Part shown: positions 27,787-35,936 of the stretch, one piece after another
Numbering within the stretch: position 1 is the stretch's first letter
Layout of the letters: each line of letters opens with the position of its first letter
Source of the DNA: Hungateiclostridiaceae bacterium UBA1305
GTDB taxonomy: Bacteria; Bacillota; Clostridia; Acetivibrionales; DTU013
Assembly: GCA_002307275.1 (NCBI GenBank)
Contig: DBTX01000072.1
Coordinates: 43,637-107,636, forward strand
Direction of reading: 5' to 3'
DNA: 64,000 bases
Translations under genes and position numbers: made by a program
The notes under the pieces: model-generated
Seen by the model: only the letters and a program-made list of their open reading frames with translations
Databases searched by the model: none
Told to the model about the DNA's origin: nothing

Positions 27787-28968
27787 TTACTTATACTCCG
27801 CGGCCAATTTCTCGAATGCATCTTTTGAATTCAGAATAATATTTTCATCCACACAGTATGCCATTCTGAAGAAACCAGAGCAACCAAAGCCTTTGCCCGG
27901 TACGATGACCAGGTTGTATTTCACTGCGGTTTTACAGAATTCAACATCATCGGCGATGGGCGACTGTGCAAAGAGATAGAAGGCGCCTGTTGGTTTCAGA
28001 CATTTGAAGCCTGCTCCGGTAATGATGTCATAGAGCATATCACGTCTCTTTTTGTACGCGCCGGCGTCAACTGAAGCCTCAAGCGATTCAGGAAGGATCC
28101 TCTGGAAAAGAGCCGGCGCATTGACAAAGCCGAGAGTCCGGGTGGAAAAAATCAGTCCGTCCATCAACAAGCTGGTGTCACCCATTCCGGGGTTTACTGC
28201 AATAAAGCCTATTCGCTCGCCAGGCAGTGAAAGAGACTTGCTGAAGGAATTCACCATGATGGCGCGGTTGAATATTGTAAATATCGGAGTTACTTCAACA
28301 CCGTCATAAACTATCTTTTCATAGGGCTCATCCGAGATGATGCAGATCTCTGTGCCGAATTCCTTCTCTCTTGAGGAGACCTTCTCAGAGAGCTTTTCAA
28401 GGGTGCTGCGGCTGTAAACCACACCGGTCGGGTTATTGGGTGAGTTGATGATGATCGCCTTGGTTTTCGGTGTTATTGCAGCATACAGCTTCTGAGGATC
28501 AGGCTGGAATGTGGAGTGGTCGGTATCCACGATGACGGCTTTGCCGCCATGATTGTCTATATAAAAAAGATACTCTGCAAAATAAGGCGCAAAGATGATG
28601 ACTTCCTCACCTGGATTCAGCAGTGTTTTGAGCACTACGTTCATTGCTCCGCCGGCACCGCATTCCATGACGATATGCTGCCCTTCCACAGGGACGCCGC
28701 TGGATTTCTTCAGCTTTGCCGCTACAGCTGCCCGGACATCGGGATATCCCGCATTGCTCATATAGCCATGCATCTTGGGAATATCCGAAAGAATGGCTTT
28801 TTTCAACGCTTCTTTAACGATTTCCGGGGGCTCGATATCCGGATTGCCCAGCGAAAAATCGTATACCTTGTCTGCGCCATATTGCTTGCGCAGTTTTTCT
28901 CCTTCTTCGAACATCGCACGTATCCATGAGGACCTGCTGAGATTGGAAGTTATTTTTTCTGAAACCAT
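27787..28968 (-). CDS. Pyridoxal-phosphate aminotransferase, class I/II
   Basis: 393-residue fold-type I aminotransferase of the aspartate aminotransferase superfamily. N-terminal FSLGNPDIEPP, cofactor-site INSPNNPTG, ISDEPYEKI and the Schiff-base lysine in NSFSKSLSLPGERIG (near residue 242) are all present, as is the C-terminal substrate Arg region GFFRMAYC. The exact amino donor is not predictable. ATG 28968 follows AGGAGTG; the start at 29007 is unsupported. It stands alone on the minus strand. Confidence 0.85.
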   Translation of the reverse strand: MVSEKITSNLSRSSWIRAMFEEGEKLRKQYGADKVYDFSLGNPDIEPPEIVKEALKKAILSDIPKMHGYMSNAGYPDVRAAVAAKLKKSSGVPVEGQHIVMECGAGGAMNVVLKTLLNPGEEVIIFAPYFAEYLFYIDNHGGKAVIVDTDHSTFQPDPQKLYAAITPKTKAIIINSPNNPTGVVYSRSTLEKLSEKVSSREKEFGTEICIISDEPYEKIVYDGVEVTPIFTIFNRAIMVNSFSKSLSLPGERIGFIAVNPGMGDTSLLMDGLIFSTRTLGFVNAPALFQRILPESLEASVDAGAYKKRRDMLYDIITGAGFKCLKPTGAFYLFAQSPIADDVEFCKTAVKYNLVIVPGKGFGCSGFFRMAYCVDENIILNSKDAFEKLAAEYK

Positions 28969-29152
28969 CGTATCACTCCTGTTATCTGAGATTATTATGC
29001 TGTTCACAAGTTGAATTTATGATATACCAAAATAGGGTAAATATCAATTGATTTACTATAATATTGATCACTCACCTCTTAAATTATTCTATATGCAGAG
29101 TACTCTTTTATATGCCGGATTGCTTATGCATCTCATGCAGGCTGTACAACAA

Positions 29153-30922
29153 TTATTTCTGCAGGCTGTCAACCAATGACTTTTCCGGGGTCACCACGGC
29201 GGTTTTATAATTGACATAGATGACCATTCCCGGCTTTGCACCCGATGGTTTGTTGACATTTTTTACAGAAGTATAGTCCACGGAAATATTAGCGGACATG
29301 CGGGCTTTACTGTGCCAGGCGGAAAGGACAGCAGCTTCTTCCAGTGTTTTATCGGGAATTTCCAAACCGTTTCGTTTGATAATGACATGAGAGCCTGGGA
29401 TATTCTTTGTATGCAGCCATATATCGTTTGACTGTGCCAGCTTCAAGGTCAGATAATCATTCTGCCTGTTATTCTTGCCTACATAGATGTCAAACCCGTC
29501 AGAAGAGCGGAATCGAAGCGGTTCAGTCATAGCGGCCGCTTTCCTGGGAGCCTTCTTTTTACCTGAAGTCTTTTTCTTAAGATTCATATAGCCTTGCTCC
29601 GACAGTTCCTGTCTGACCTCATCCATTTCACGCAAAGCGGTGCAATTGTCAAGTAATTGCAGAACGCTTTCGAGATATTCCAATTCCTTCCGGGAATCCT
29701 CCAGTTGCCGGGTGGTATATGTGAAGGTGCTTTTGGCTTTACTGTACTTTTTAAAGTAACGCTGTGCATTTCCCTGAGGTAATAGGTTCGGATCAAGCGG
29801 AACATCGATGTACTCGCCTGTCTCCGAATAATAATTGAGAAGGGATACGCTTTTAATATTCTGAGGAATGGCATATATATTTGCAGTGATTAACTCTCCG
29901 TACAGTTTGAGCTTCTCTCTGCCTGCAACATCCCGGAGAGTTTCCTGCTGGATTGCAAGCTTTTTGGAACAACGGTCAATCGAGTTGTTCAGCACTTTAT
30001 ACAGGTCGGATTTCTTTTGCCTGAGACGCTCGGAATTATCACGTGAGGAATAGAAGAGATCAAGCACCTCACTAATGGAGGTAAGCGACAGGACATTGCC
30101 GTATTGATTTATTCCAAGACAGTGGAAATCAAGAGGCTTCAAATGCTGTTCATCTTCAAAGATCACACACGGGGCATAATTGCTTTGTTTGATGTCCTGA
30201 AGAATTGTATCCAGAGCGCTGCTCAGCACTTTCCGCTTGTCCTGCTCCAATGAAGCGGCACCGGTTCTGCCTTCTATTCCTGCAAGATGGCATACCTCAC
30301 GGCAAAGCAGTGGACTAAAGCCTTTAATATTTTCAAGCAGAAATTTTTCAACGGTCTGTTCGGTCGAGTTGATTTTTTGGAGCAGAACTGCCGTGTCAAT
30401 CAGTGAAGGCGATAATTTGTCCTGCGCAGGCGGCAATACATATGGCCTTGCCGGCATGACCTCACGGACGCTGCTGATGTCGGCATCTATATGCTTGATG
30501 GCATCAAGTATTTTATTATCGCTATTTACGAGGATGATATTACTATAACGGCCCATAATCTCAATGATAAGCTTTTTTTCCGAGATGTCGCCAAGCTCGT
30601 TTGTAGATTCTATGACAATCCCGATAATCCTCTCAAAATCGTTAAATTCGAAGGAAAGTATTTTCCCGCCTGAAAGATGTTTTCTTAGCATCATGCAGAA
30701 AACCGGAGGCGCTGCCGGGTTTTCCTTTACCGCATTCGTAAGGTGTATTCTGGGGTAGTTGGCACTGGCGCTCAGTACAAGCTTTTGGTTTTTATTCCAT
30801 GCTCTGACCAGCAGAACGATTTCGTCGGCCTCAGGTTGTAAAACTTTTTCTATCCGGCCGCTGGCCAGTTTCTCAGATAATTCATCTACAATACTCTTTG
30901 CAACAATTCCGTCAAACGGCAA
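29153..30922 (-). CDS. rqcH: Ribosome quality-control factor RqcH (NFACT/Rqc2 homologue)
   Basis: About 589 residues. Binds stalled 50S subunits and recruits Ala-tRNA for C-terminal tailing of nascent chains. The NFACT-N domain begins MPFDGIVAKS, a coiled-coil middle lies at about 280-440, and the NFACT-R domain near the C-terminus has the DIWLHTKNIPGSHVII signature. TTG 30922 is preferred: GGGAG lies 8 bases upstream and the resulting N-terminus fits the family; GTG 30931 overlaps the site. At the conserved Asp-Arg position needed for tailing I read Glu97-Arg98 (NDFERII). Confidence 0.92.
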   Translation of the reverse strand: MPFDGIVAKSIVDELSEKLASGRIEKVLQPEADEIVLLVRAWNKNQKLVLSASANYPRIHLTNAVKENPAAPPVFCMMLRKHLSGGKILSFEFNDFERIIGIVIESTNELGDISEKKLIIEIMGRYSNIILVNSDNKILDAIKHIDADISSVREVMPARPYVLPPAQDKLSPSLIDTAVLLQKINSTEQTVEKFLLENIKGFSPLLCREVCHLAGIEGRTGAASLEQDKRKVLSSALDTILQDIKQSNYAPCVIFEDEQHLKPLDFHCLGINQYGNVLSLTSISEVLDLFYSSRDNSERLRQKKSDLYKVLNNSIDRCSKKLAIQQETLRDVAGREKLKLYGELITANIYAIPQNIKSVSLLNYYSETGEYIDVPLDPNLLPQGNAQRYFKKYSKAKSTFTYTTRQLEDSRKELEYLESVLQLLDNCTALREMDEVRQELSEQGYMNLKKKTSGKKKAPRKAAAMTEPLRFRSSDGFDIYVGKNNRQNDYLTLKLAQSNDIWLHTKNIPGSHVIIKRNGLEIPDKTLEEAAVLSAWHSKARMSANISVDYTSVKNVNKPSGAKPGMVIYVNYKTAVVTPEKSLVDSLQK

Positions 30923-31075
30923 ATTAAACACTCCCTGAAATGAATTTTTTAGATTCCTCTATTATATACTATTTTTGCATAAGCCTAAAGGTAATATAAC
31001 TGCAGAAGGTACAAAAAGTCAGCTGCATCAATCTTTTTCGATCTTCACTCGCAATTTTTTTTGCAGCAAATATGC

Positions 31076-31104
31076 TTGACAGAGCGCTGCGTTTCTGCTA
31101 TTAT
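31076..31104 (+). promoter_or_regulatory. Promoter of the infC operon
   Basis: Consensus TTGACA, 17 bases, TATTAT; transcript start expected near 31111. Confidence 0.75.
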
Positions 31105-31110
31105 AAGTCA

Positions 31111-31243
31111 GTAAAAACAAAGCAGAAGTCATCCGCTTCTCACCTTACGGATTCATCCGCAAAGGTAAATAGTGAAGTTACAGTATAAATGTAAACCAAC
31201 TATCTGGTGGATTGACGATTCGTGCAATCCGCTTTTTTGTTTA
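31111..31243 (+). promoter_or_regulatory. infC operon leader with attenuator terminator
   Basis: The leader folds as CTTCTCACCTT...AAGGT...GTGAAG around CGGATTCATCCG, like the ribosomal-protein L20/infC leaders of Firmicutes. A terminator hairpin GTGGATTG/CAATCCGC with a T-run follows at 31207-31239, upstream of infC. By analogy with Bacillus, L20 or translation state would decide readthrough. The fold is seen; the regulator is inferred. Confidence 0.65.
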
Positions 31244-31274
31244 TCCTGGAAAAACTTCGCGGAGGTGTTTTAAT

Positions 31275-31787
31275 ATCAGTAGAAATGAATTGATGATTAA
31301 TGAGGAAATCAGGGAAAATGAAGTACGTGTAATCGATTCTGACGGATCCATGCTTGGCATAATGTCGATAAAGGATGCTCAGAGTCTGGCAGTTACCAGG
31401 AACCTGGACCTTGTAAAGATAGCTCCGCAAGCAGTACCGCCCGTTTGCAGGGTGATGGATTATGGCAAATACATGTTTGAACTTGCCAAGAAGGAAAAGG
31501 AAGCGAAGAAAAACCAGAAGGTTGTTACGATTAAGGAATTATGGATAAAACCCAATATTGAAGATCATGATTTTGAATTCAAGGTAAAGAACGCCTACAA
31601 GTTTCTGAAGGATGGAGACAAGGTAAAGGTCAGCATACGCTTCAGGGGCAGGGAAATGAATTACACCTCTATGGGAACACAGGTACTTGATAAATTCGCA
31701 GAAGCGATCACAGAGGTGGGCATCATTGAGAGAAAGCCGAAACTGGAAGGCAGGAGTATGATCATGATACTCAATCCTAAACAGTAA
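31275..31787 (+). CDS. infC: Translation initiation factor IF-3
   Basis: 170 residues; binds the 30S subunit and checks start-codon pairing. The N-terminal domain has NELMINEEIRENEVRVID, the linker is Lys-rich (KKEKEAKKNQK), and the C-terminal domain has KELWIKPNIEDHDF and KVSIRFRGREM. The strong GGAGG site at 31261-31265 lies 9 bases before an in-frame ATC (31275), and the family-conserved ISRNEL begins there. ATG 31293 has no site. This suggests a non-canonical start, as with the AUU of E. coli infC, which allows IF3 to repress itself. Confidence 0.9.
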   Translation: MSRNELMINEEIRENEVRVIDSDGSMLGIMSIKDAQSLAVTRNLDLVKIAPQAVPPVCRVMDYGKYMFELAKKEKEAKKNQKVVTIKELWIKPNIEDHDFEFKVKNAYKFLKDGDKVKVSIRFRGREMNYTSMGTQVLDKFAEAITEVGIIERKPKLEGRSMIMILNPKQ

Positions 31788-31840
31788 GGTATATTATAGA
31801 TAAATTTGAGGGATATTCTCTTGAGAAAGCCTTCGAATGA

Positions 31841-31930
31841 GTAATATAAGTTGCAAAATAGCTTAATGTTTGAATTCAGGGAACAAAATAATTTTGCAAC
31901 GTTTATTAAGGTAATATAAGTGCAAAAACT
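31841..31930 (+). repeat. Repeated leader words before rpmI
   Basis: GTAATATAAGTTGCAAAA (31841) recurs as GTAATATAAGTGCAAAAA (31913). An inverted repeat GTTGCAAAAT (31850-31859) and ATTTTGCAAC (31891-31900) lies between. The spacer of nearly 200 bases between infC and rpmI may hold a promoter or RNA control site; no T-run follows the hairpin. Confidence 0.45.
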
Positions 31931-31984
31931 TGAAAAATTATTTTTTTTGCATTATATGATAGCAAAGAAATAGGAGGAGAAAAA

Positions 31985-32182
31985 ATGCCTAAGATCAAAA
32001 CACACAGTGCATCTAAAAAAAGATTTAGATTAACAGCCAATGGCAAGGTCAAGATGAATCATGCATTCAGAAGCCACAGGCTGGTATCCAAGGCAAAGAA
32101 GGCTAAGAAACACCACAGGCTCGGTGCCTATGCTTCTTCCGCCAATGCAGCCACAATCAAAATGATGATACCGTACAAGTAA
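31985..32182 (+). CDS. rpmI: 50S ribosomal protein L35
   Basis: 65-residue basic protein with the family N-terminus MPKIKTHSASKKRFRLT and HRLVSKAKKAKK. It follows AGGAGGAG. The conserved infC-rpmI-rplT order supports it. Confidence 0.98.
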   Translation: MPKIKTHSASKKRFRLTANGKVKMNHAFRSHRLVSKAKKAKKHHRLGAYASSANAATIKMMIPYK

Positions 32183-32246
32183 GAAAGGATGTTAGCGCCC
32201 ACAGCGCGAATTTCCGTTAAAACATCCATGAAGGAGGAAGAATAAT

Positions 32247-32597
32247 ATGTCAAGAGTCAAAGGTGCGTTAAGAACACGTGCAAGGCATAAAAAGATACTT
32301 AAACTGGCCAAAGGATATTTCGGCCACAAGAGTAAGAATTTTAGAGTAGCTAATCAGGCAGTAATGAAATCCCTTTCCTATGCATACAGGGATAGGAAGG
32401 CAAAGAAGAGGAATTTCAGACAGCTCTGGATTTCCAGGATAAATGCCGCTACCAGAATTAATGGAATGAGCTACAGCAGATTTATGAATGGCTTGAAGAA
32501 AGCCGGCATCAACCTCAACAGGAAAGTACTGGCAGACATGGCTGTCAACGATGCACAGGGATTTGCCCAGTTAGTCGTCAGCGTAAAGAATGCATAA
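32247..32597 (+). CDS. rplT: 50S ribosomal protein L20
   Basis: 116 residues; binds 23S rRNA early in 50S assembly. It has the family N-terminus SRVKGALRTRARHKKILKLA, plus YAYRDRK and QLWISRINAA. In bacilli L20 represses this operon via the leader. GAAGGAGGAAG precedes the start, and a terminator follows. Confidence 0.98.
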   Translation: MSRVKGALRTRARHKKILKLAKGYFGHKSKNFRVANQAVMKSLSYAYRDRKAKKRNFRQLWISRINAATRINGMSYSRFMNGLKKAGINLNRKVLADMAVNDAQGFAQLVVSVKNA

Positions 32598-32610
32598 TAT
32601 TTTGTAAACA

Positions 32611-32646
32611 ATGAATAGGGGAGCTGCGAAGCTCCCTATTGTTTTA
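32611..32646 (+). terminator. Terminator of infC-rpmI-rplT
   Basis: AATAGGGGAGCT pairs with AGCTCCCTATT, loop GCGA, followed by GTTTT. Confidence 0.85.
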
Positions 32647-32684
32647 TCAGGCCATCAAAAGTTTTAATCGAATCAGGAGTTGTT

Positions 32685-33485
32685 ATGATTAGATTGACAG
32701 GAAGCCAAAACCCGCTGGTAAAAGAAATCAGAGCCTTGAAGAATAAAGGCGGCAGAGAAGAGACGGGGCGTTACTTTATTGAAGGTGTGCGGTTTGTTGC
32801 AGAAGCGCTGAAAGAGAGAATCCACATCAGATATCTGATGGTTTCGGAAACATTTTTATCTGATGTAGCTTCAGAAGAACTTCTTGGATCGGCCGGAGAC
32901 GGTGTCGATTGCTACATGCTGCCCGATAGTTTGTTTGCCTCAATTTCCGATACACAGGCCCCTCAGGGTATTCTGGCGGTTCTTGAAATAAGGAAAGAAC
33001 AATTGGAGCACGCTGAGCTGAACGGAGGATTACTGGTGCTGCTTGAGGGTATAAAGGATCCCGGCAATATGGGGACTATAATACGGACAGCGGATGCGGC
33101 CGGTTGTGAGGGGGTTGTTGTACCTGCCGGTTGTGTCGATATATACAACCCGAAAGTACTCAGGTCAACGATGGGTTCTATTTTTCATATTCCAGTGTAT
33201 CACTGCAGTGACATTGAAGCTGCAGTAAAAACAGTCCATGAAAAAGGCTACAAAATCTGTGCGTCTCACCTTGACGGGGCGTCAAGCATTTACAAAGCGG
33301 ATCTGACAGGACCGGTCGCACTGGTGATCGGAAGTGAGGCTGAGGGTGTTGGAGAAGAAACTGTAAAAGCTGCCGATATGCTTTTAAAAATACCCATGTC
33401 AGGCAGGGCGGAATCGTTGAACGCTTCTGTTGCCGCAGGAATCATGATTTTCGAAACAATGAGGCAAAGAAATTCAAAGCAATGA
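32685..33485 (+). CDS. TrmH/SpoU-family rRNA 2'-O-methyltransferase
   Basis: 266 residues. An N-terminal L30e-like substrate-binding domain (QNPLVKEIRALKNKGGRE, YFIEGVRFV) is followed by a SPOUT catalytic domain with knot motifs GIKDPGNMGTIIRTADAAG, LVIGSEAEGV and IPMSGRAESLNASVAAGIM. It resembles YsgA of Bacillus, which also sits near the infC region. The exact target nucleotide is unknown. Confidence 0.9.
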   Translation: MIRLTGSQNPLVKEIRALKNKGGREETGRYFIEGVRFVAEALKERIHIRYLMVSETFLSDVASEELLGSAGDGVDCYMLPDSLFASISDTQAPQGILAVLEIRKEQLEHAELNGGLLVLLEGIKDPGNMGTIIRTADAAGCEGVVVPAGCVDIYNPKVLRSTMGSIFHIPVYHCSDIEAAVKTVHEKGYKICASHLDGASSIYKADLTGPVALVIGSEAEGVGEETVKAADMLLKIPMSGRAESLNASVAAGIMIFETMRQRNSKQ

Positions 33486-33498
33486 GACAAAGAAATTG

Positions 33499-33527
33499 TT
33501 GACAATTGGCAAGCCATGGGTTATATT
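33499..33527 (+). promoter_or_regulatory. Promoter of the manganese riboswitch transcript
   Basis: TTGACA, 17 bases, TATATT; transcript begins just before the aptamer. Confidence 0.7.
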
Positions 33528-33534
33528 TAGTTTT

Positions 33535-33624
33535 GTTAAAGGGGAGTAGTTTTTTTTCGACAAAGTCAACATCCTGGCATTAATGCCTGGCTTTGCGGCC
33601 CTACGGGTAAACGAGACTTTTAAC
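33535..33624 (+). ncRNA. yybP-ykoY manganese riboswitch
   Basis: Contains the class hallmarks AAAGGGGAGTAG at the 5' side, a variable arm (CCTGGCATTAATGCCTGG), then GCCCTACGGGTAAACGAGACTTT. Closing stem P1 pairs GTTAAAG with CTTTTAAC. The 3' strand of P1 is also the 5' strand of the following terminator, so Mn2+ binding would favour readthrough. The downstream gene is a UPF0016 protein, a known target of this riboswitch class. Confidence 0.88.
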
Positions 33625-33666
33625 ATGATTTCGATCTATTTCGAAATTATGTTAAAAGTCTTTTTG
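33614..33666 (+). terminator. Riboswitch-controlled terminator
   Basis: AGACTTTTAACAT pairs perfectly with ATGTTAAAAGTCT, with an inner ATTTCG/CGAAAT stem, followed by TTTTTG. It overlaps the 3' side of aptamer stem P1. Confidence 0.88.
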
Positions 33667-33716
33667 TTTATATTTTTGAGAATACTAATGATATCTTGCA
33701 GAAAGTGAGGATTCAT

Positions 33717-34418
33717 ATGGGAACAGCAATTTCAACCTACCTGATAGCAGCAGGGGCGGTAACACTGGCGGAGATGGGTGATAAGACACAGCTTCTTGCG
33801 ATGTGTTTTGCATCCAGATATAAAGCTTCAAAGGTACTTATCGGAGTTTTTCTGGCAACGGTTCTAAACCATGCAGTTGCAGTAGGCGCAGGATATCTTT
33901 TGAAGGAAGTGATGTCGCAATATTCTTTGTACATTAAGGTGATTGCAGCATTGTCTTTCATCGGTTTTGCATTGTGGACAATCAGGGGCGATACTGTTGA
34001 CGATACCTGTGATAACAGATCCAAATATGGTCCGATTGCCACAGTAGCAATAGCATTTTTTATCGCAGAAATGGGTGACAAAACACAGTTCGCGACGGTT
34101 TCACTCGCTGCATCCTATGGAAACCCACTGGCAGTTTTACTTGGTACTACGACGGGCATGATGATTGCGGATGGTATTGGGATTATCTTTGGTGTCGTTC
34201 TCAATAAAAAGATACCTGAAAAGGCAATGAAATGGATATCAGCCTCCATATTTGCCATATGCGGTCTGGTCGGATATATCCAGGCACTGACTGGTGTAAT
34301 GGAAATAGCATTATTGGTCTGTACGGTTTTGATCATAATTGCACTGACAGTCTGTACCGCTTTATGGATCGTAAGGAAAAACAATGCCGCCAGTATTGAG
34401 AAAGTAACAGAGAACTAA
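33717..34418 (+). CDS. GDT1/UPF0016-family manganese exporter
   Basis: About 233 residues with six to seven membrane helices and two signature EMGDKT motifs (in LAEMGDKTQLL and IAEMGDKTQFA), the cation-binding hallmark of UPF0016/TMEM165/MneA. Export of excess Mn2+ fits control by the yybP-ykoY riboswitch directly upstream. ATG 33717 is 6 bases after GTGAGG; the in-frame TTG 33696 lacks a site. A CaCA exchanger follows 56 bases later. Confidence 0.9.
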   Translation: MGTAISTYLIAAGAVTLAEMGDKTQLLAMCFASRYKASKVLIGVFLATVLNHAVAVGAGYLLKEVMSQYSLYIKVIAALSFIGFALWTIRGDTVDDTCDNRSKYGPIATVAIAFFIAEMGDKTQFATVSLAASYGNPLAVLLGTTTGMMIADGIGIIFGVVLNKKIPEKAMKWISASIFAICGLVGYIQALTGVMEIALLVCTVLIIIALTVCTALWIVRKNNAASIEKVTEN

Positions 34419-34474
34419 TACAAGCATATTATTTTATTCATTTTTATATAATACAACGAAAGAGGGTAAGTTGA

Positions 34475-35482
34475 ATGGTACTGGATATAGTAAGCCTTGT
34501 TCTGAGTCTAGGTATAATTTTATTGAGCTGCGAGTTATTTACAAATGGTGTGGAGTGGCTGGGAAAACAGCTAAGGCTTGGAGATGGGGTCATAGGAAGC
34601 GTATTTTCAGCAGTTGGCACGTGCCTTCCGGAAACAATCATTCCTATTATTGCAATTTTATTTTCCGAAAAATCCTCGGATAATGTAGACATCGGCATCG
34701 GCGCCATTGTTGGAGCGCCGTTTATGCTGGGCACGCTGGCATTTTTTCTCACGGGCCTGAGCGTGTTTGTTTTCTGGAAGAGGAGGAAAACCGGACTTGT
34801 GATGAAAGTTAATCATAAGATACTGGGCAGAGATATCGGCTTTTTCATCATGATCTATTCAATAGGTCTGCTGACCAGCCTGATCACTGTAAAACCGGTC
34901 AAATATGCTATTGCCGTATTTCTTATAGGCTGTTATGTTTATTACATTATTCAGACGGTAAAGAACGATGTCGAAAGTCAGCACAAGCTTGACCCTCTGC
35001 ATCTGTCCAGAATTTTCAAAAAGAATATATCCATGCGGGTGATCCTGCTTCAGATTGCACTTGCACTTGCCGGTATCATATTTGGGGCGGAAATGTTTGT
35101 GGAAGGAATAAACAGGACATCTGAACTGTTCGGAATCTCAGCGCTTGTTCTGTCCATCATCATAACGCCTATCGCCACGGAACTGCCGGAAAAATTCAAC
35201 AGCATCATCTGGATAAGCAAAAAGAAGGATACGCTTGCGCTGGGCAACATATCGGGGGCAATGGTATTCCAAAGCTGTATCCCTGTTGCAATCGGCATTG
35301 CTGCCACATCGTGGCAGCTCGACATAAAAGCCGTGGTAAGCGGTATGCTTGCCATATTATCTGCAGGAGTGGTGTACCTCTGGATAAAAGTAACGGGAAA
35401 ATTAAGTCCGTTTCCATTGTTGGCAGGAGGAATTTTTTACATCACCTTTATCATTTATCTGATTCTTATCGGGTTTAAGTAG
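34475..35482 (+). CDS. CaCA-superfamily sodium/calcium exchanger-like protein
   Basis: 335 residues, about ten membrane helices arranged as two inverted halves. The alpha repeats carry GSVFSAVGTCLPETIIPI in helix 2 and SIIITPIATELPEKFNSI in the second half, with Glu residues that bind the cation. It is divergent from typical YrbG in sequence (GTCLPE rather than GTSLPE). AGAGGGTAAG precedes the start. It has no clear terminator or promoter between it and the UPF0016 gene, so it may also be under Mn riboswitch control. The cation is unproven. Confidence 0.82.
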   Translation: MVLDIVSLVLSLGIILLSCELFTNGVEWLGKQLRLGDGVIGSVFSAVGTCLPETIIPIIAILFSEKSSDNVDIGIGAIVGAPFMLGTLAFFLTGLSVFVFWKRRKTGLVMKVNHKILGRDIGFFIMIYSIGLLTSLITVKPVKYAIAVFLIGCYVYYIIQTVKNDVESQHKLDPLHLSRIFKKNISMRVILLQIALALAGIIFGAEMFVEGINRTSELFGISALVLSIIITPIATELPEKFNSIIWISKKKDTLALGNISGAMVFQSCIPVAIGIAATSWQLDIKAVVSGMLAILSAGVVYLWIKVTGKLSPFPLLAGGIFYITFIIYLILIGFK

Positions 35483-35528
35483 GATTTCATACATGAATCG
35501 GATAAAAGGTGAATTAGAATTATGGACC

Positions 35529-35927
35529 TTAAAACAGGTTTTCAAGTTTGAGCTTTTCCTTTTCCGGGATATGTCCGATATATGTTTTAAGGGCTGCCGC
35601 TTCTGAAAGAGAACCGGGCAGTTCTTTTGCCTTTATCAGTGATTGCAGTTGGGCAAGGGTCACATCGATATTATCTATTTCCACATGATCAATCAATGCC
35701 GACCAGGTCCCCTTGACTTTCGTCCATGTTTTTTCAACTTCACCAAGGCTGCTTTCTGCACCATTCCAATTTTCTGCAGCAGCATATTTTACTGCTATTT
35801 CCAGTGCAGCTTTAAGGTTTTCAGAATCCCTGTGTAAAAGCTGCTGAGAGAATATGCTAATTCCCAGGATGAATGTTATCAGGATAACTATAAGTACTAT
35901 GATTAGTGCGACAGGATGCTGCTTCAC
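35529..35927 (-). CDS. DUF4363 family membrane-anchored protein
   Basis: 132 residues. One N-terminal membrane helix (ALIIVLIVILITFILGISIF) precedes an external helical domain (AAAENWNGAESSLGEVEKTWTKV begins it). This matches DUF4363, usually encoded next to YetF/DUF421 proteins in clostridia. Its start is 9 bases after the upstream gene's stop. Function is unknown; a partner role for the YetF-like protein is inferred. Confidence 0.8.
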   Translation of the reverse strand: MKQHPVALIIVLIVILITFILGISIFSQQLLHRDSENLKAALEIAVKYAAAENWNGAESSLGEVEKTWTKVKGTWSALIDHVEIDNIDVTLAQLQSLIKAKELPGSLSEAAALKTYIGHIPEKEKLKLENLF

Positions 35928-35936
35928 TTTTTATGG

